Source: Erinaceus europaeus
Taxonomy: Eukaryota > Chordata > Mammalia > Eulipotyphla > Erinaceidae
Reading direction: 5' to 3'
Assembly (NCBI RefSeq): GCF_950295315.1
Contig: NC_080181.1
Coordinates: 248,001 to 312,000, forward strand
DNA: 64,000 nucleotides
Numbering within the stretch: the stretch's first letter is position 1; every line of letters starts with the position of its first letter. Below, one piece after another: positions 36,130-49,799 of the stretch. The notes below the pieces were generated by a model. It was not told where the DNA came from. It ran no database searches and worked only from the letters and a program-made list of their open reading frames with translations. The position numbers and the translations under genes are program-made.

Positions 36130-36845
36130 CCAATGAGCCTGAGGGGAGGGCCCAGTGGGTATTCATAGAGACAGCTGGCCAATCAGAGAGGAGGAACGTC
36201 ACCCTCAGGGGCGTGAAGCAAGAGCTGGCCAATGAGAACAGAGGAGGAGTTGCGTGGGCGGGCCTCAGAGAGCCGCCCACCAATGAGAGCCTGGGTGCTG
36301 GCTCTGGGTGGGCGTACCCCTGGAGGTCAGCCAATCAGGGTCCAGCGGAAGTGCCTGGGGGGCGGGCCCTCGGGAGGCTGTCCAATGAGCGCCTGGAGCG
36401 GGCCTCATGGGCGGAGCCCAGGAGGCTGGCCAATCATGGGGCAAGGGCGGTGACCTTCCTGGGCGTGCCTTAGGAACTGGCCTATCAGAGGGCGCCCCTC
36501 AGACAGCAGCCCGCCAATGGGAGCCAAGAGAAGGCTGGCTGGGGGCGTGTCCCTGGGACACCAGGCCAATCAGAGTCGAGCGGAAGTGGCTGGTGGGCGG
36601 GCCTTCCGGAGGCTGCCCAATCAGCGTGCTGCAGGGCCGTGTGGGCGGTGCTCAAGGCCGCTGGCCAATCACTGACTAGGGGCCCGGACCCTCCTGGGCG
36701 TGTCCAAGCACACTGGCCAATGAGATTGCTGGTGGGGTTCTGGGCGTGGCCTAGGCCTCTGGCCTATCAGAGCCTGGCTGGCGCCCTGTGGGCGGGCCTT
36801 CTGAAGGAATCCCGCCAATGGGAGCTCAGAGCTGGCCTTAAAAGG
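36130..36845 (+). promoter_or_regulatory. CCAAT/GC-box array and TATA-like box, unit 5
   Basis: Boxes run from 36130 to 36819 with unchanged spacing; the TATA-like box is at 36838-36845. The sequence follows unit 4. Confidence 0.8.
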
Positions 36846-36955
36846 CTGGGCGTGCTTCCAGGAAATGCGAAGCAGGGTTCAGCCCAGGGCCCTGCCTTGC
36901 AGAAGCTGTCCAGTGCGCATGTGTATAACTCCGTTTGTGCCTGTGCCTCTGTGGA

Positions 36956-36991
<36 letters not shown>

Positions 36992-39538
36992 TGAGGGAGG
37001 GAGAGAGAGAGAGAACAACAGAATCACTGTGGCACAGGTGATTTTGTGCAAAACACTTGGCACATTCTGATTTACAGCTCAATATTGACACCAGGGCAGC
37101 TCTCCTTGGCCCTTGGTCACTTTTCTTCTTTTCAGATGTAAAGACACTGAAGAGGGAGAGGTTTTTGCCCTGAGGCTTGCACTGGGAACTAGCAGCTGCC
37201 CTGTTTGTGTTGCCAGACTAGGAAACCTGTGGTGCCTGTCCATGTGGAGAGTCTCCTGGATGACTTCCTTCTCGAGCCTTTTTCGCTCGGTCCCGTTGGA
37301 CCTGCATATAGCTAATGATTTGGAGATTTTATTCCTTTGGACAATTCTTTTCCTGATGCAAAGTTTCTCTCCAGGTTTTAGCAACCAATTGTGTGAATGT
37401 CACATCGAATCCATTGTAGAAAATGACTACATCAGTGTCTCTCTCTCTCTTTCTCTCTCTCTCTCTATCTCTCTCTCTCTCTATATATATATGTATGTAA
37501 CATGTAGAGGTCTGAAAATATTTTTTAGCTAGAGACCTGCACAGCTCTGGATTAGGGTAGCAATGTGGATACACCTGGCCCTTCTGAGCCACAGTCATGA
37601 GAGACATCTCACAGAGCCATATCGTATATCACTCTACAAATCTCTCTCAGCACAAACTACCACTGCCAAATCATCTACTTCCCTCTTGCTCCTTTTGTCC
37701 ACCGAGTCTTATCCCAAAACTGTAAATCAAAGAAGAAATAGACATAGTGCAGTTCCCTGCACACAGGACAGGCTGAGGCTGGACCAGGGAGATGCAATAC
37801 GCCAGCCTGCATCTTGGCTGGAGCATCACTATGCTTACTTCGAATTTGGAGAGGCGAGGGCAGTTTTGGAGAGTGGGCTGCCGGCCAAGGGTTGCTTCTC
37901 AGAGTGGCTAAGACCTAGATGTTCTAAGTGTTACCTTTCCTCACAAACATAAAATAGCAATGCCACTTGTAAGAAGTATGCATGGGCATGGAGGGTTTGT
38001 CTTCAGTGCTCTGGCACTGATCAACACAGGGCCAGAATTTCAGTCCTTGTCTGTCTCTGTCATTCTGTCTCTCTGACTGTCTCTACGTGCCTTCTTCACT
38101 GGGCCCTTACTGGAAGTCAGTGCATGCATCGTGAACTCAGCCTTCCTGGTGTTGAAATTTTCCTTTCTTGCCCTTTGGATTATTTAGTCTCCTGCACATG
38201 GTGTAGTACAGAGGGGAACTGCGGAGACAGCGTTGCTGCTGCAGGTTCCAGGCATATGTCCATCTCCAGCTGCAGCTGTCCAGGCCCTCTGTGCTTGACT
38301 GCCATTCTCCAGGGCCCTGAGGCTGACACTCAGCCTCAATGCAGCCCTCCTCACCTTCCTGCACAGCATCCTTGTCCTTATTCCATGAGAGCCCCGGTCA
38401 AGGGAAGTGAAACTCGATCCCCCTGGCACACACACTGTGCTTTCCCTCTATTAAGCCAAATGGAAAGGATCTGTGGTACTGATGGCCACACCAGTGTCCA
38501 GATTTCCCATGCAAAACGGAAGCTTCCAGTGTTCAGAAAGAGGGTGTTTTGATGGCTGTGAAATGTCTTTTCCAAGTGCCTCATGGTGTTTCAAATCCCT
38601 TTGAAACCTGAAGTTCTTTCTTGTATCTAGGGAATATTTTCACCACTGGCCAGAAGGGCCGCCCAACTAGGAGCACAGCTATCCAGGGGTCAGGAGGTCT
38701 TCCAGCCTGCTAGCTCCTGGAGGGATTCCTGAGTATGTCCTCAGGGCCCAAGTGTAAAAGGTGTTTCCAATTGCCTTGATTAGCAGCAGCCAGGCCCTCA
38801 GGTGAGGGGCGGGGCTGTGATCTTGACTGGAAGCCCCTAATTTGGCCAATGGAGGCATCCATCTTTTTTTGTCTGTCCATAGCAAGGGCCCGGGGAGTTT
38901 GTGCTTCCTGCAAGCAGAGCGACATTGTATGGGACACTCATGCAAGCCTACTTCTGGGAATCTCTCTGAGTGTGATGTGTGGACACCAGGACACCATGAT
39001 CAGGGATGTGAGGCCACAGGAGCAATTGCCTTAGCCGGACCCAAAGGGTAGGTGTAAGGGGCCGGGTTCATCCACTATTGTTTGGTTCAACACACTTCCC
39101 ATCTATGTGGAAACACAGCCCTTTCTGGGTACTTTCTGGGCTTGTAATCTGCTGCCCTGAGCAGTGGACTGAGAGCCTGGAGGCTGAGTAGGCAGCCAAA
39201 CGTGACTGGACAGGCTCAAGCCCCTGAATTCTGAGGGGTGCCCCAGCTTCCCCCATTGGCAGTGTTTGGATCATAGTGAGGCATGGCATTGATTCGGAAC
39301 TCAGGAGAGTGAGACATGAGAGTCCCTTTGCATATGCATTCTTGCTTAGCCACAATCTGGGCTAGCTGGCTTGCCCTGACCAGATAGGTTCTCTGTACAT
39401 AAGTTGCAGGAGAGGCTGGCTCCCTTGCCACCCATGCTCTGAGACTACTTCAGGTGATCTCTGAGCACACACAGACACAAACAGACAGACACACACACAC
39501 ACACACACACACATTACTGTCAGGTTGCTAGTAGAGCC

Positions 39539-42515
39539 TATGGTGAAGGCTGGGGCTGTCTGGGGTCTGTGGGCATGAGAGCTGCTGCCTTACGATCTAT
39601 ACAAGCCAGGTTTGAACCTGTCATCAATGAACACAGTGTAGGAGGTTTTTGAATTCTGGTCTCTTTCCAACTCATCTATTTCTCTTCTCGCCTTCTCTAT
39701 CTCTAACTCTCACATGCTCTCACACACTCTGTCTTCACTCATTAATATTTTACTTAGATTCTTATTTTACTGACAGGCCCAGATAGACAAAGAGAGTTAC
39801 CAGAGCACTGCTGAGCTCTGGCTTGTTGTGTTGGCGATTTCACCTAGGCTACTGGAGCCTCAGTTTGTAAGTCTTTCTGACACAAGCCATATTCTGTCTC
39901 CTCATTTCCATGCCAGTATCACTCAGAGTTTATAATAAAGATATACATACATGTATATATGTACATATAGATTTATATATCTGTCATTTTTAGAATGTTC
40001 GACCTATGTATTTGACCTTCTTTCAGAATTACCACATTTATAACAGCCTAGTTTTTCTGAAATAATTGGCCATATAGTTGGAGCAGGATTCAATACAATT
40101 ATAAATAATAGAACCTTCCAGTAGCATTTCTAATCGTGTTTCTATTAGCATCCTTATTGTAATTATCATGGCCCAGATCTTCCCTCCTTTTTCTAGTGTA
40201 AGCTTCAATACGTATGTGTTTGTTTTCTTTCTCCGGAAATCTTAATGTCCCTGGACCCTGAAGTGTTAGGGAATTTTTGAAGCAGCCCTCTGTTTCTCAG
40301 CAGATGGTTTCTATGTTTCTGCTGTCATCAGGTCTTCTTGTGGTTTTTGTCTTTATTTATTTTTATTGTTTCAAGTCCTCCTAGATCATCCCCATTTATT
40401 TGCATATTTATTTATTTAGTCAGGTATCACATGTGGCATCATTTCTTCTGCTTGAGAGATTTTCTCTTATAACTGAAGGGAACTTTTGATGCACAATACA
40501 TTTCCTGGGGCAAATACTACACACATATGGTGAAGGCTTGGGTTGTCTGGGGTCTGTGGGCATTAGAGCTGCTGCGTGACAATCTCTACAACCCAGGTTT
40601 GAACCTGTCATGAATGAACACAGCCTAGGGGGTTTTTGACTTCTGGTCTATTTCCAACTCTTCTATTTCTCTTCTCGCCATCTCTGTCTCTGACTCTCAC
40701 AGGCTCTCTCTCACTCTGTCTGAACTCAGGAATATTTTACTTATATCCTTATTTTATTGACAGGCCCAGATATACAAAGAGAGTGGCCAGAGCACTGCTG
40801 AGCTCTGGCTGGTTTTGTTTGTGATTTCACCTAGGCTACTGGAGCCTCTGATTGGTAAGTCTCTCTGACTTAAGCCATATTCTGTCTCCTCATATCCATG
40901 GCAGTATCTCTCAGACTTTATAATAAAGATATACATCCATATACATATATAAATATACATATATATCTCTGTCATTTTTAGAATTGTCAACCTATGTAAT
41001 TGATCTTAATCAAAATTCACACATTTACAACAGGTTCCTTTTTCCCTACTAATTGGCCACATAGTTGGAGCAGGATTCAATACAATTATAAATAATAGAA
41101 CCTTCCAGTAGCATTTCTAATAGCATTTCTATCAGCATCCTTATTTTAATTATCATAGTACAGAACTTGCCTCCTTTCTCTAGTGTAAGCTTCAATACAT
41201 ATGAGTTTCTTTTCATTCTCCCGAAATCTTAATTTCCCTGGACTCTGAAGGGTCTCGGAACTTTTGAAGCAGCCCTTGATTCACAGCAGATGGTTTCTAT
41301 GTTTCTGCTGTCATCAGGTCTTCTTGTGCTTTTTGTTTTTATTTTTCATTTGTTTCAAATCCTCCTAGATAACCCCCATTTACTTGCATATTTATTTATT
41401 TATTTATTTATTTATTTGGTTCTATATTACATGAGGGGTCCATTCTTCTGCTTGATAGATTTTTCTCTTATAATTGAAGGGAAGTTTACACTCACAATAC
41501 ATATCCTGTCGTAAATAGTACACACATATGGTGAAGGCTGGGGTTGTCTGGGGTCTGTGGACAGGAGACTGCTGCCTTACAATCTCGACAACCCAGGTTT
41601 GAACCTGTCATGTATGAACACAGAGTGGGAGCTTTTGGACTTCTGGTCTCTTTCCAACTCTTCTATTTCTCTTCTTGCCTTCTCTGTCTCTGACTCTCAC
41701 AGGCTCTCACTCACTCTGTCTGCACTCATTAATATTTTACTTTTATATTATTTGACTGACAGGCCCAGATATACAAAGCGAGTCACCAGGCCCCGGCTGA
41801 GCTCTGGATTGTTTTGTTGGCGATTTCACCTAGGTTTCTGGAGCCTCAGCTTTGTAAGTCTCTCTGGCACAAGCCATACTCTGTCTCCTCATAGCCATGC
41901 CAGTATCCCTCATAGTTGATAATAAAGATACACATACATATATGTACATATACATATATATATATATCAGACATTTTTAGAATTGTTGACCTTTTTATTT
42001 GATCTGAATGCAGAATTACCGCATTTATAATAGCCTCCTTATTCATAAATAATTGGTCACATAGTTGGAGCAGGATTCACTACAATTATAAATTATAAAC
42101 TTTCCAGGAGCATTTCCAATAGCCTTTCTATCAGTATCCTTATTGTAATTATCATAGCACAGAACTTGCCTCCATTTTCTAGTGTAAGCTTCAAATCGTA
42201 TGCGTTTCTTTTCATTCTCAGAATTCGTAATTTGCCTGGACCCTGTGTGTCAGGGAATTTTTGAAGCAGCCCTCTATTTCTCAGCAGACGTTTTCTATAT
42301 TTCTGCTGTCATCAGGTCTTCCTGTGGTGTTTGTTTTTATTTTTTATTTTTTTCAAATCCTCTTAGATCATTCCCATTTATTTGCATATTTATTTATTTA
42401 TTTATTTTGTCCGATATCACATGAGGGGTCATTTCTTCTGCCTGATAGATTTTCTCTTATAATTGAAGGGAACTTTTGACACACAATACATTTCCTTTTG
42501 CAGATACTACACACT
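39539..42515 (+). repeat. Triplicated A modules, unit 6
   Basis: A1 39539-40525, A2 40526-41526 and A3 41527-42515. The class switch described for this unit falls inside A3. Confidence 0.9.
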
Positions 42516-42748
42516 ACTACAACTGCTACTGCACTGTTTTTGACAGTGACATCCAATGCACAATGGATTAGTATTGCATGGCGCTAGAGAATGTTCACTA
42601 TTTAACCTACAATGTTTTTAACCTCACAAATATTTATTCTGTTCTTTCTTGGGGGATGAATGGTTTACAGTCAACAGTTCCATATAATAGTGGGCACGGG
42701 GGGGTAATTTTTCCCACTACCCCTGTATTTCTGTACATCCTTTGTAAC

Positions 42749-42948
42749 TTTCTTATTGAGGAGAAGCAAACAGTCATAAATTGAGAGAGCAGGGCCCAAG
42801 CAGGAAGAGAGACAGAGAGACATCTGCAGCTCTGATTTGTCACTAGCCCAGCTTTACCCTAGCTGGGTAAGTGTGACCAGGGGCTCAAAACAGGGTCCTG
42901 GGATTCCACATAGTTCCCTGGCAGCTCCACCAGCTGTTCCTCCAACCC
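42749..42948 (-). mobile_element. Antisense SINE-like element, unit 6
   Basis: Same diverged block as 3736-3935, in the 'agctttaccc' class of units 1 and 8. Confidence 0.55.
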
Positions 42949-43124
42949 ATGCTCCCTTCATTGTCCATGTAACTATCGATCTGCTCTAGGCATTTCTCAC
43001 CTTCATATGCCAGACACTTAACACTTCTCCCTTCCACCCATGAAACTTTGACCTTTTGCTAGGGTGCAAAACAGCAACTCCAATCCAAGTTATTTTTGGG
43101 ACAAGTGTGTACGTCTCTGTGGGA

Positions 43125-43126
<2 letters not shown>

Positions 43127-43176
<50 letters not shown>
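43127..43176 (+). repeat. Longest TG tract (unit 6)
   Basis: A pure GT run of 50 bases, the longest version of the tract at 4114-4153. Confidence 0.95.
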
Positions 43177-43178
<2 letters not shown>

Positions 43179-43456
43179 GTGTGCATAAGTGTGTTTCAGT
43201 TAAGATTACCGCTGTTGTTTCTTTATTCCTGACACAGGGACTTAGGAACTGGGTTGTGTTATGACAAAGGAAGTTTCCACTGCACAAGTGGTTTTTCAAG
43301 TATGAATTGGCACATTGGATTGTGGACTCTGTTGTGCATTCTCCCAGGTGGTCCTCAGATGGGTTCTTTCCTTTGCTATTCCCATGCTGTGTGTAATTTT
43401 CTGGGTAGACTCAAAGAGGAGTGGCATGGGGAGCTCAGCTGCATTCTGCTGTATGT

Positions 43457-43719
43457 CCACAAGGTGGCGGCAAAGACCATAGTTGAGTGTAGTGATTCTG
43501 TGGAATGAGGAGAACTCTAGGAATTGTGGCCCGTGGACAGCAGGGTTGAAATTGACGTAGAGTGCCCTAGACATCTGTTCTTTCCTGTGGGGTGGGGGGA
43601 TCCCCCATTTGGCTTTGCAAGTGGAAGGGGTTTCTCTCTTTGCCTGGGATGACTCTACTGGGAGCTTGTGAATCCCTGTGCTCAGCTGCATTCTGCTGGG
43701 TGTCCACAAGAGGGCAGCA
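43457..43719 (+). promoter_or_regulatory. CTCF-like motif pair, unit 6
   Basis: Motif 1 starts at 43457 and motif 2 at 43704, with unchanged cores. Just downstream, 'cagggctgg' replaces 'cagggcggg', removing a CpG next to motif 2. Confidence 0.6.
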
Positions 43720-43941
43720 CCAGGGCTGGACTAAGGCTCCATGGGGCAAGTGCCCTGAGGCACTGGGCTAGGAGAGTGGCGACAGTGTTTCTGGGTGTGC
43801 CCCAAGAGCATGGCCAGCCTAGCGCAGGCAGGCAGTGTCCTAAGGACGGGCCCAGACAGGAGCTGTGGGGGTCGTGTTTGCAGAAACAGGGCCTTCAGAG
43901 GATGGCAGAAAGTCCCCGGGGGCGGGCCTCAGAGCCCGTGC

Positions 43942-44657
43942 CCAATGAGCCTGAGGGGAGAGCCCAGTGGGTATTCATAGAGACAGCTGGCCAATCAGAG
44001 AGGAGGAACGTCACCCTCAGGGGCGTGAAGCAAGAGCTGGCCAATGAGAACAGAGGAGGAGGTGCGTGGGCGGGCCTCAGAGAGCAGCCCACCAATGAGA
44101 GCCTGGGTGCTGGCTCTGGGTGGGCGTACCCCTGGAGGTCAGCCAATCAGGGTCCAGCGGAAGTGCCTGGGGGGCGGGCCCTCGTGAGGCTGTCCAATGA
44201 GCGCCTGGGGCGGGCCTCGTGGGCGGAGCCCAGGAGGCTGGCCAATCATGGGGCAAGGGCGGTGACCTTCCTGGGCGTGCCTTAGGAACTGGCCTATCAG
44301 AGGGCGCCCCTCAGACAGCAGCCCGCCAATGGGAGCCAAGAGAAGGCTGGCTGGGGGCGTGTCCCTGGGACACCAGGCCAATCAGAGTCGAGCGGAAGTG
44401 GCTGGTGGGCGGGCCTTCCGGAGGCTGCCCAATCAGCGTGCTGCAGGGCCGTGTGGGCGGTGCTCAAGGCCGCTGGCCAATCACTGACTAGGGGCCCGGA
44501 CCCTCCTGGGCGTGTCCAAGCACACTGGCCAATGAGATTGCTGGTGGGCTTCTGGGCGTGGCCTAGGCCTCTGGCCTATCAGAGCCTGGCTGGCGCCCTG
44601 TGGGCGGGCCTTCTGAAGGAATCCCACCAATGGGAGCTCAGAGCTGGCCTTAAAAGG
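43942..44657 (+). promoter_or_regulatory. CCAAT/GC-box array and TATA-like box, unit 6
   Basis: Boxes run from 43942 to 44631; the TATA-like box is at 44650-44657. This is the most altered copy of the array: 'gaggaggtgcg', 'ccctcgtgagg', 'gtgggcttctg' and a final 'cccaccaat' in place of 'cccgccaat'. It carries the perfect 'ggggcgggcc' box, as do units 7 and 8. All 13 CCAAT cores and their spacing are kept. Confidence 0.8.
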
Positions 44658-47600
44658 CTGGGCGTGCTTCCAGGAAATGCGAAGCAGGGTTCAGCCCAGG
44701 GCCCTGCCTTGCAGAAGCTGTCCAGTGCGCATGTGTATAACTCCGTTTGTGCCTGTGCCTCTGTGGATTTGTGTGTGTGTGTGTGTGTGTCTGAGGGAGG
44801 GAGAGAGAGAGAGAACAACAGAATCACTGTGGCACAGGTGATTTTGTGCAAAACACTTGGCACATTCTGATTTACAGCTCAATATTGACACCAGGGCAGC
44901 TCTCCTTGGCCCTTGGTCACTTTTCTTCTTTTCAGATGTAAAGACACTGAAGAGGGAGAGGTTTTTGCCCTGAGGCTTGCACTGGGAACTAGCAGCTGCC
45001 CTGTTTGTGTTGCCAGACTAGGAAACCTGTGGTGCCTGTCCATGTGGAGAGTCTCCTGGATGACTTCCTTCACGAGCCTTTTTCGCTCGGTCCCGTTGGA
45101 GCTGCATATAGCTAATGATTTGGAGATTTTATTCCTTTGGACAATTCTTTTCCTGATGCAAAGTTTCTCTCCAGGTTTTAGCAACCAATTGTGTGAATGT
45201 CACATCGAATCCATTGTAGAAAATGACTACATCAGTGTCTCTCTCTCTCTTTCTCTCTCTCTCTATCTCTCTCTCTCTATATATATATGTATGTAACATG
45301 TAGAGGTCTGAAAATATTTTTTAGCTAGAGACCTGCACAGCTCTGGATTAGGGTAGCAATGTGGATACACCTGGCCCTTCTGAGCCACAGTCATGAGAGA
45401 CATCTCACAGAGCCATATCGTATATCACTCTACAAATCTCTCTCAGCACAAACTACCACTGCCAAATCATCTACTTCCCTCTTGCTCCTTTTGTCCACCG
45501 AGTCTTATCCCAAAACTGTAAATCAAAGAAGAAATAGACATAGTGCAGTTCCCTGCACACAGGACAGGCTGAGGCTGGACCAGGGAGATGCAATACGCCA
45601 GCCTGCATCTTGGCTGGAGCATCACTATGCTTACTTCGAATTTGGAGAGGCGAGGGCAGTTTTGGAGAGTGGGCTGCCGGCCAAGGGTTGCTTCTCAGAG
45701 TGGCTAAGACCTAGATGTTCTAAGTGTTACCTTTCCTCACAAACATAAAATAGCAATGCCACTTGTAAGAAGTATGCATGGGCATGGAGGGTTTGTCTTC
45801 CGTGCTCTGGCACTGATCAACACAGGGCCAGAATTTCAGTCCTTGTCTGTCTCTGTCATTCTGTCTCTCTGACTGTCTCTACGTGCCTTCTTCACTGGGC
45901 CCTTACTGGAAGTCACTGCATGCATCGTGAACTCAGCCTTCCTGGTGTTGAAATTTTCCTTTCTTTGCCCTTTGGATTATTTAGTCTCCTGCACATGGTG
46001 TAGTACAGAGGGGAACTGCGGAGACAGCGTTGCTGCTGCAGGTTCCAGGCATATGTCCATCTCCAGCTGCAGCTGTCCAGGCCCTCTGTGCTTGACTGCC
46101 ATTCTCCAGGGCCCTGAGGCTGACACTCAGCCTCAATGCAGCCCTCCACACCTTCCTGCACAGCATCCTTGTCCTTATTCCATGAGAGCCACGGTCAAGG
46201 GAAGTGAAACTCGATCCCCCTGGCACACACACTGTGCTTTCCCTCTATTAAGCCAAATGGAAAGGATCTGTGGTACTGATGGCCACACCAGTGTCCAGAT
46301 TTCCCATGCAAAACGGAAGCTTCCAGTGTTCAGAAAGAGGGTGTTTTGATGGCTGTGAAATGTCTTTTCCAAGTGCCTCATGGTGTTTCAAATCCCTTTG
46401 AAACCTGAAGTTCTTTCTTGTATCTAGGGAATATTTTCACCACTGGCCAGAAGGGCCGCCCAACTAGGAGCACAGCTATCCAGGGGTCAGGAGGTCTTCC
46501 AGCCTGCTAGCTCCTGGAGGGATTCCTGAGTATGTCCTCAGGGCCCAAGTGTAAAAGGTGTTTCCAATTGCCTTGATTAGCAGCAGCCAGGCCCTCAGGT
46601 GAGGGGCGGGGCTGTGATCTTGACTGGAAGCCCCTAATTTGGCCAATGGAGGCATCCATCTTTTTTTGTCTGTCCATAGCAAGGGCCCGGGGAGTTTGTG
46701 CTTCCTGCAAACAGAGCGACATTGTATGGGACACTCATGCAAGCCTACTTCTGGGAATCTCTCAGAGTGTGATGTGTGGACACCAGGAAGCATGAGCAGG
46801 GATGTGAGGCCACAGGAGCAATTGCCTTAGCCGGACCCAAAGGGTAGGTGTAAGGGGCCGGGTTCATCCACTATTGTTTGGTTCAACACACTTCCCATCT
46901 ATGTGGAAACACAGCCCTTTCTGGGTACTTTCTGGGCTTGTAATCTGCTGCCCTGAGCAGTGGACTGAGAGCCTGGAGGCTGAGTAGGCAGCCAAACGTG
47001 ACTGGACAGGCTCAAGCCCCTGAATTCTGAGGGGTGCCCCAGCTTCCCCCATTGGCAGTGTTTGGATCATAGTGAGGCATGGCATTGATTCGGAACTCAG
47101 GAGAGTGAGACATGAGAGTCCCTTTGCATATGCATTCTTGCTTAGCCACAATCTGGGCTAGCTGGCTTGCCCTGACCAGATAGGTTCTCTGTACATAAGT
47201 TGCAGGAGAGGCTGGCTCCCTTGCCACCCATGCTCTGAGACTACTACAGGTGATCTCTGAGCACACACAGACACACACAAACAGACAGACACACACACAC
47301 ACACACACATTACTGTCAGGTTGGTAGTAGAGCCTATGGTGAAGGCTGGGGCTGTCTGGGGTCTGTGGGCATGAGAGCTGCTGCCTTACAATCTCTACAA
47401 GCCAGGTTTGAACCTGTCATCAATGAACACAGTGTAGGAGGTTTTTGAATTCTGGTCTCTTTCCAACTCATCTGTTTCTCTTCTCGCCTTCTCTATCTCT
47501 AACTCTCACATGCTCTCACACACTCTGTCTTCACTCATTAATATTTTACTTAGATTCTTATTTTACTGACAGGCCCAGATAGACAAAGAGAGTTACCAGA

Positions 47601-49187
47601 GCACTGCTGAGCTCTGGCTTGTTGTGTTGGCGATTTCACCTAGGCTACTGGAGCCTCAGTTTGTAAGTCTTTCTGACACAAGCCATATTCTGTCTCCTCA
47701 TTTCCATGCCAGTATCACTCAGAGTTTATAATAAAGATATACATACATGTATATATGTACATATAGATTTATATATCTGTCATTTTTAGAATGTTCGACC
47801 TATGTATTTGACCTTCTTTCAGAATTACCACATTTATAACAGCCTAGTTTTTCTGAAATAATTGGCCATATAGTTGGAGCAGGATTCAATACAATTATAA
47901 ATAATAGAACCTTCCAGTAGCATTTCTAATCGTGTTTCTATTAGCATCCTTATTGTAATTATCATGGCCCAGATCTTCCCTCCTTTTTCTAGTGTAAGCT
48001 TCAATACGTATGTGTTTGTTTTCTTTCTCCGGAAATCTTAATGTCCCTGGACCCTGAAGTGTTAGGGAATTTTTGAAGCAGCCCTCTGTTTCTCAGCAGA
48101 TGGTTTCTATGTTTCTGCTGTCATCAGGTCTTCTTGTGGTTTTTGTCTTTATTTATTTTTATTGTTTCAAGTCCTCCTAGATCATCCCCATTTATTTGCA
48201 TATTTATTTATTTAGTCAGGTATCACATGTGGCATCATTTCTTCTGCTTGAGAGATTTTCTCTTATAACTGAAGGGAACTTTTGATGCACAATACATTTC
48301 CTGGGGCAAATACTACACACATATGGTGAAGGCTTGGGTTGTCTGGGGTCTGTGGGCATTAGAGCTGCTGCGTGACAATCTCTACAACCCAGGTTTGAAC
48401 CTGTCATGAATGAACACAGCCTAGGGGGTTTTTGACTTCTGGTCTATTTCCAACTCTTCTATTTCTCTTCTCGCCATCTCTGTCTCTGACTCTCACAGGC
48501 TCTCTCTCACTCTGTCTGAACTCAGGAATATTTTACTTATATCCTTATTTTATTGACAGGCCCAGATATACAAAGAGAGTGGCCAGAGCACTGCTGAGCT
48601 CTGGCTGGTTTTGTTTGTGATTTCACCTAGGCTACTGGAGCCTCTGATTGGTAAGTCTCTCTGACTTAAGCCATATTCTGTCTCCTCATATCCATGGCAG
48701 TATCTCTCAGACTTTATAATAAAGATATACATCCATATACATATATAAATATACATATATATCTCTGTCATTTTTAGAATTGTCAACCTATGTAATTGAT
48801 CTTAATCAAAATTCACACATTTACAACAGGTTCCTTTTTCCCTACTAATTGGCCACATAGTTGGAGCAGGATTCAATACAATTATAAATAATAGAACCTT
48901 CCAGTAGCATTTCTAATAGCATTTCTATCAGCATCCTTATTTTAATTATCATAGTACAGAACTTGCCTCCTTTCTCTAGTGTAAGCTTCAATACATATGA
49001 GTTTCTTTTCATTCTCCCGAAATCTTAATTTCCCTGGACTCTGAAGGGTCTCGGAACTTTTGAAGCAGCCCTTGATTCACAGCAGATGGTTTCTATGTTT
49101 CTGCTGTCATCAGGTCTTCTTGTGCTTTTTGTTTTTATTTTTCATTTGTTTCAAATCCTCCTAGATAACCCCCATTTACTTGCATAT

Positions 49188-49226
<39 letters not shown>

Positions 49227-49229
49227 TTT
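49188..49229 (+). repeat. Expanded TTTA tract (unit 7)
   Basis: About ten TTTA repeats, compared with six or seven at the same place in other units. Confidence 0.9.
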
Positions 49230-49754
49230 GGTTCTATATTACATGAGGGGTCCATTCTTCTGCTTGATAGATTTTTCTCTTATAATTGAAGGGAAGTTTA
49301 CACTCACAATACATATCCTGTCGTAAATACTACACACATATGGTGAAGGCTGGGGTTGTCTGGGGTCTGTGGACAGGAGACTGATGCCTTACAATCTCGA
49401 CAACCCAGGTTTGAACCTGTCATGTATGAACACAGAGTGGGAGCTTTTGGACTTCTGGTCTCTTTCCAACTCTTCTATTTCTCTTCTTGCCTTCTCTGTC
49501 TCTGACTCTCACAGGCTCTCACTCACTCTGTCTGCACTCATTAATATTTTACTTTTATATTATTTGACTGACAGGCCCAGATATACAAAGCGAGTCACCA
49601 GGCCCCGGCTGAGCTCTGGATTGTTTTGTTGGCGATTTCACCTAGGTTTCTGGAGCCTCAGCTTTGTAAGTCTCTCTGGCACAAGCCATACTCTGTCTCC
49701 TCATAGCCATGCCAGTATCCCTCATAGTTGATAATAAAGATACACATACATATA

Positions 49755-49759
<5 letters not shown>

Positions 49760-49795
<36 letters not shown>
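49760..49795 (+). repeat. Expanded TA tract (unit 7)
   Basis: An uninterrupted TA run of about 36 bases. Other units have shorter TA runs broken by 'taca' at this place. Long pure TA can extrude cruciforms and is unstable. Confidence 0.9.

Positions 49796-49799
<4 letters not shown>

Larger units (their letters stand above)
31206..39021 (+). repeat. Macrosatellite unit 5 (7816 bp)
   Basis: Complete copy, near-identical to unit 4 from the A modules to the 3' end. The 5' end has 'acttcaggtg' and a CA lead-in lacking one CA block, both shared with unit 6. So the unit 4/5 junction matches the unit 5/6 junction, as expected from a recent one-unit duplication. Confidence 0.97.
39022..46817 (+). 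repeat. Macrosatellite unit 6 (7796 bp), hybrid
   Basis: Complete copy with a mosaic composition. Up to at least 41571 it follows the unit 2-5 class ('gttgctag', 'cttagattc', 'aaatagtac', 'gactgctgcc'). From about 41950 it follows the unit 1/8 class (short A3 TA tract, 'cagacg', 'tttattttgtccg', 'gcgctagag', 'agctttaccc', 'cagacactt'). Its 3' part shares 'cttccgtgc', 'ggagctgcat' and 'ctctcagagtg' with unit 7. Confidence 0.97.
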
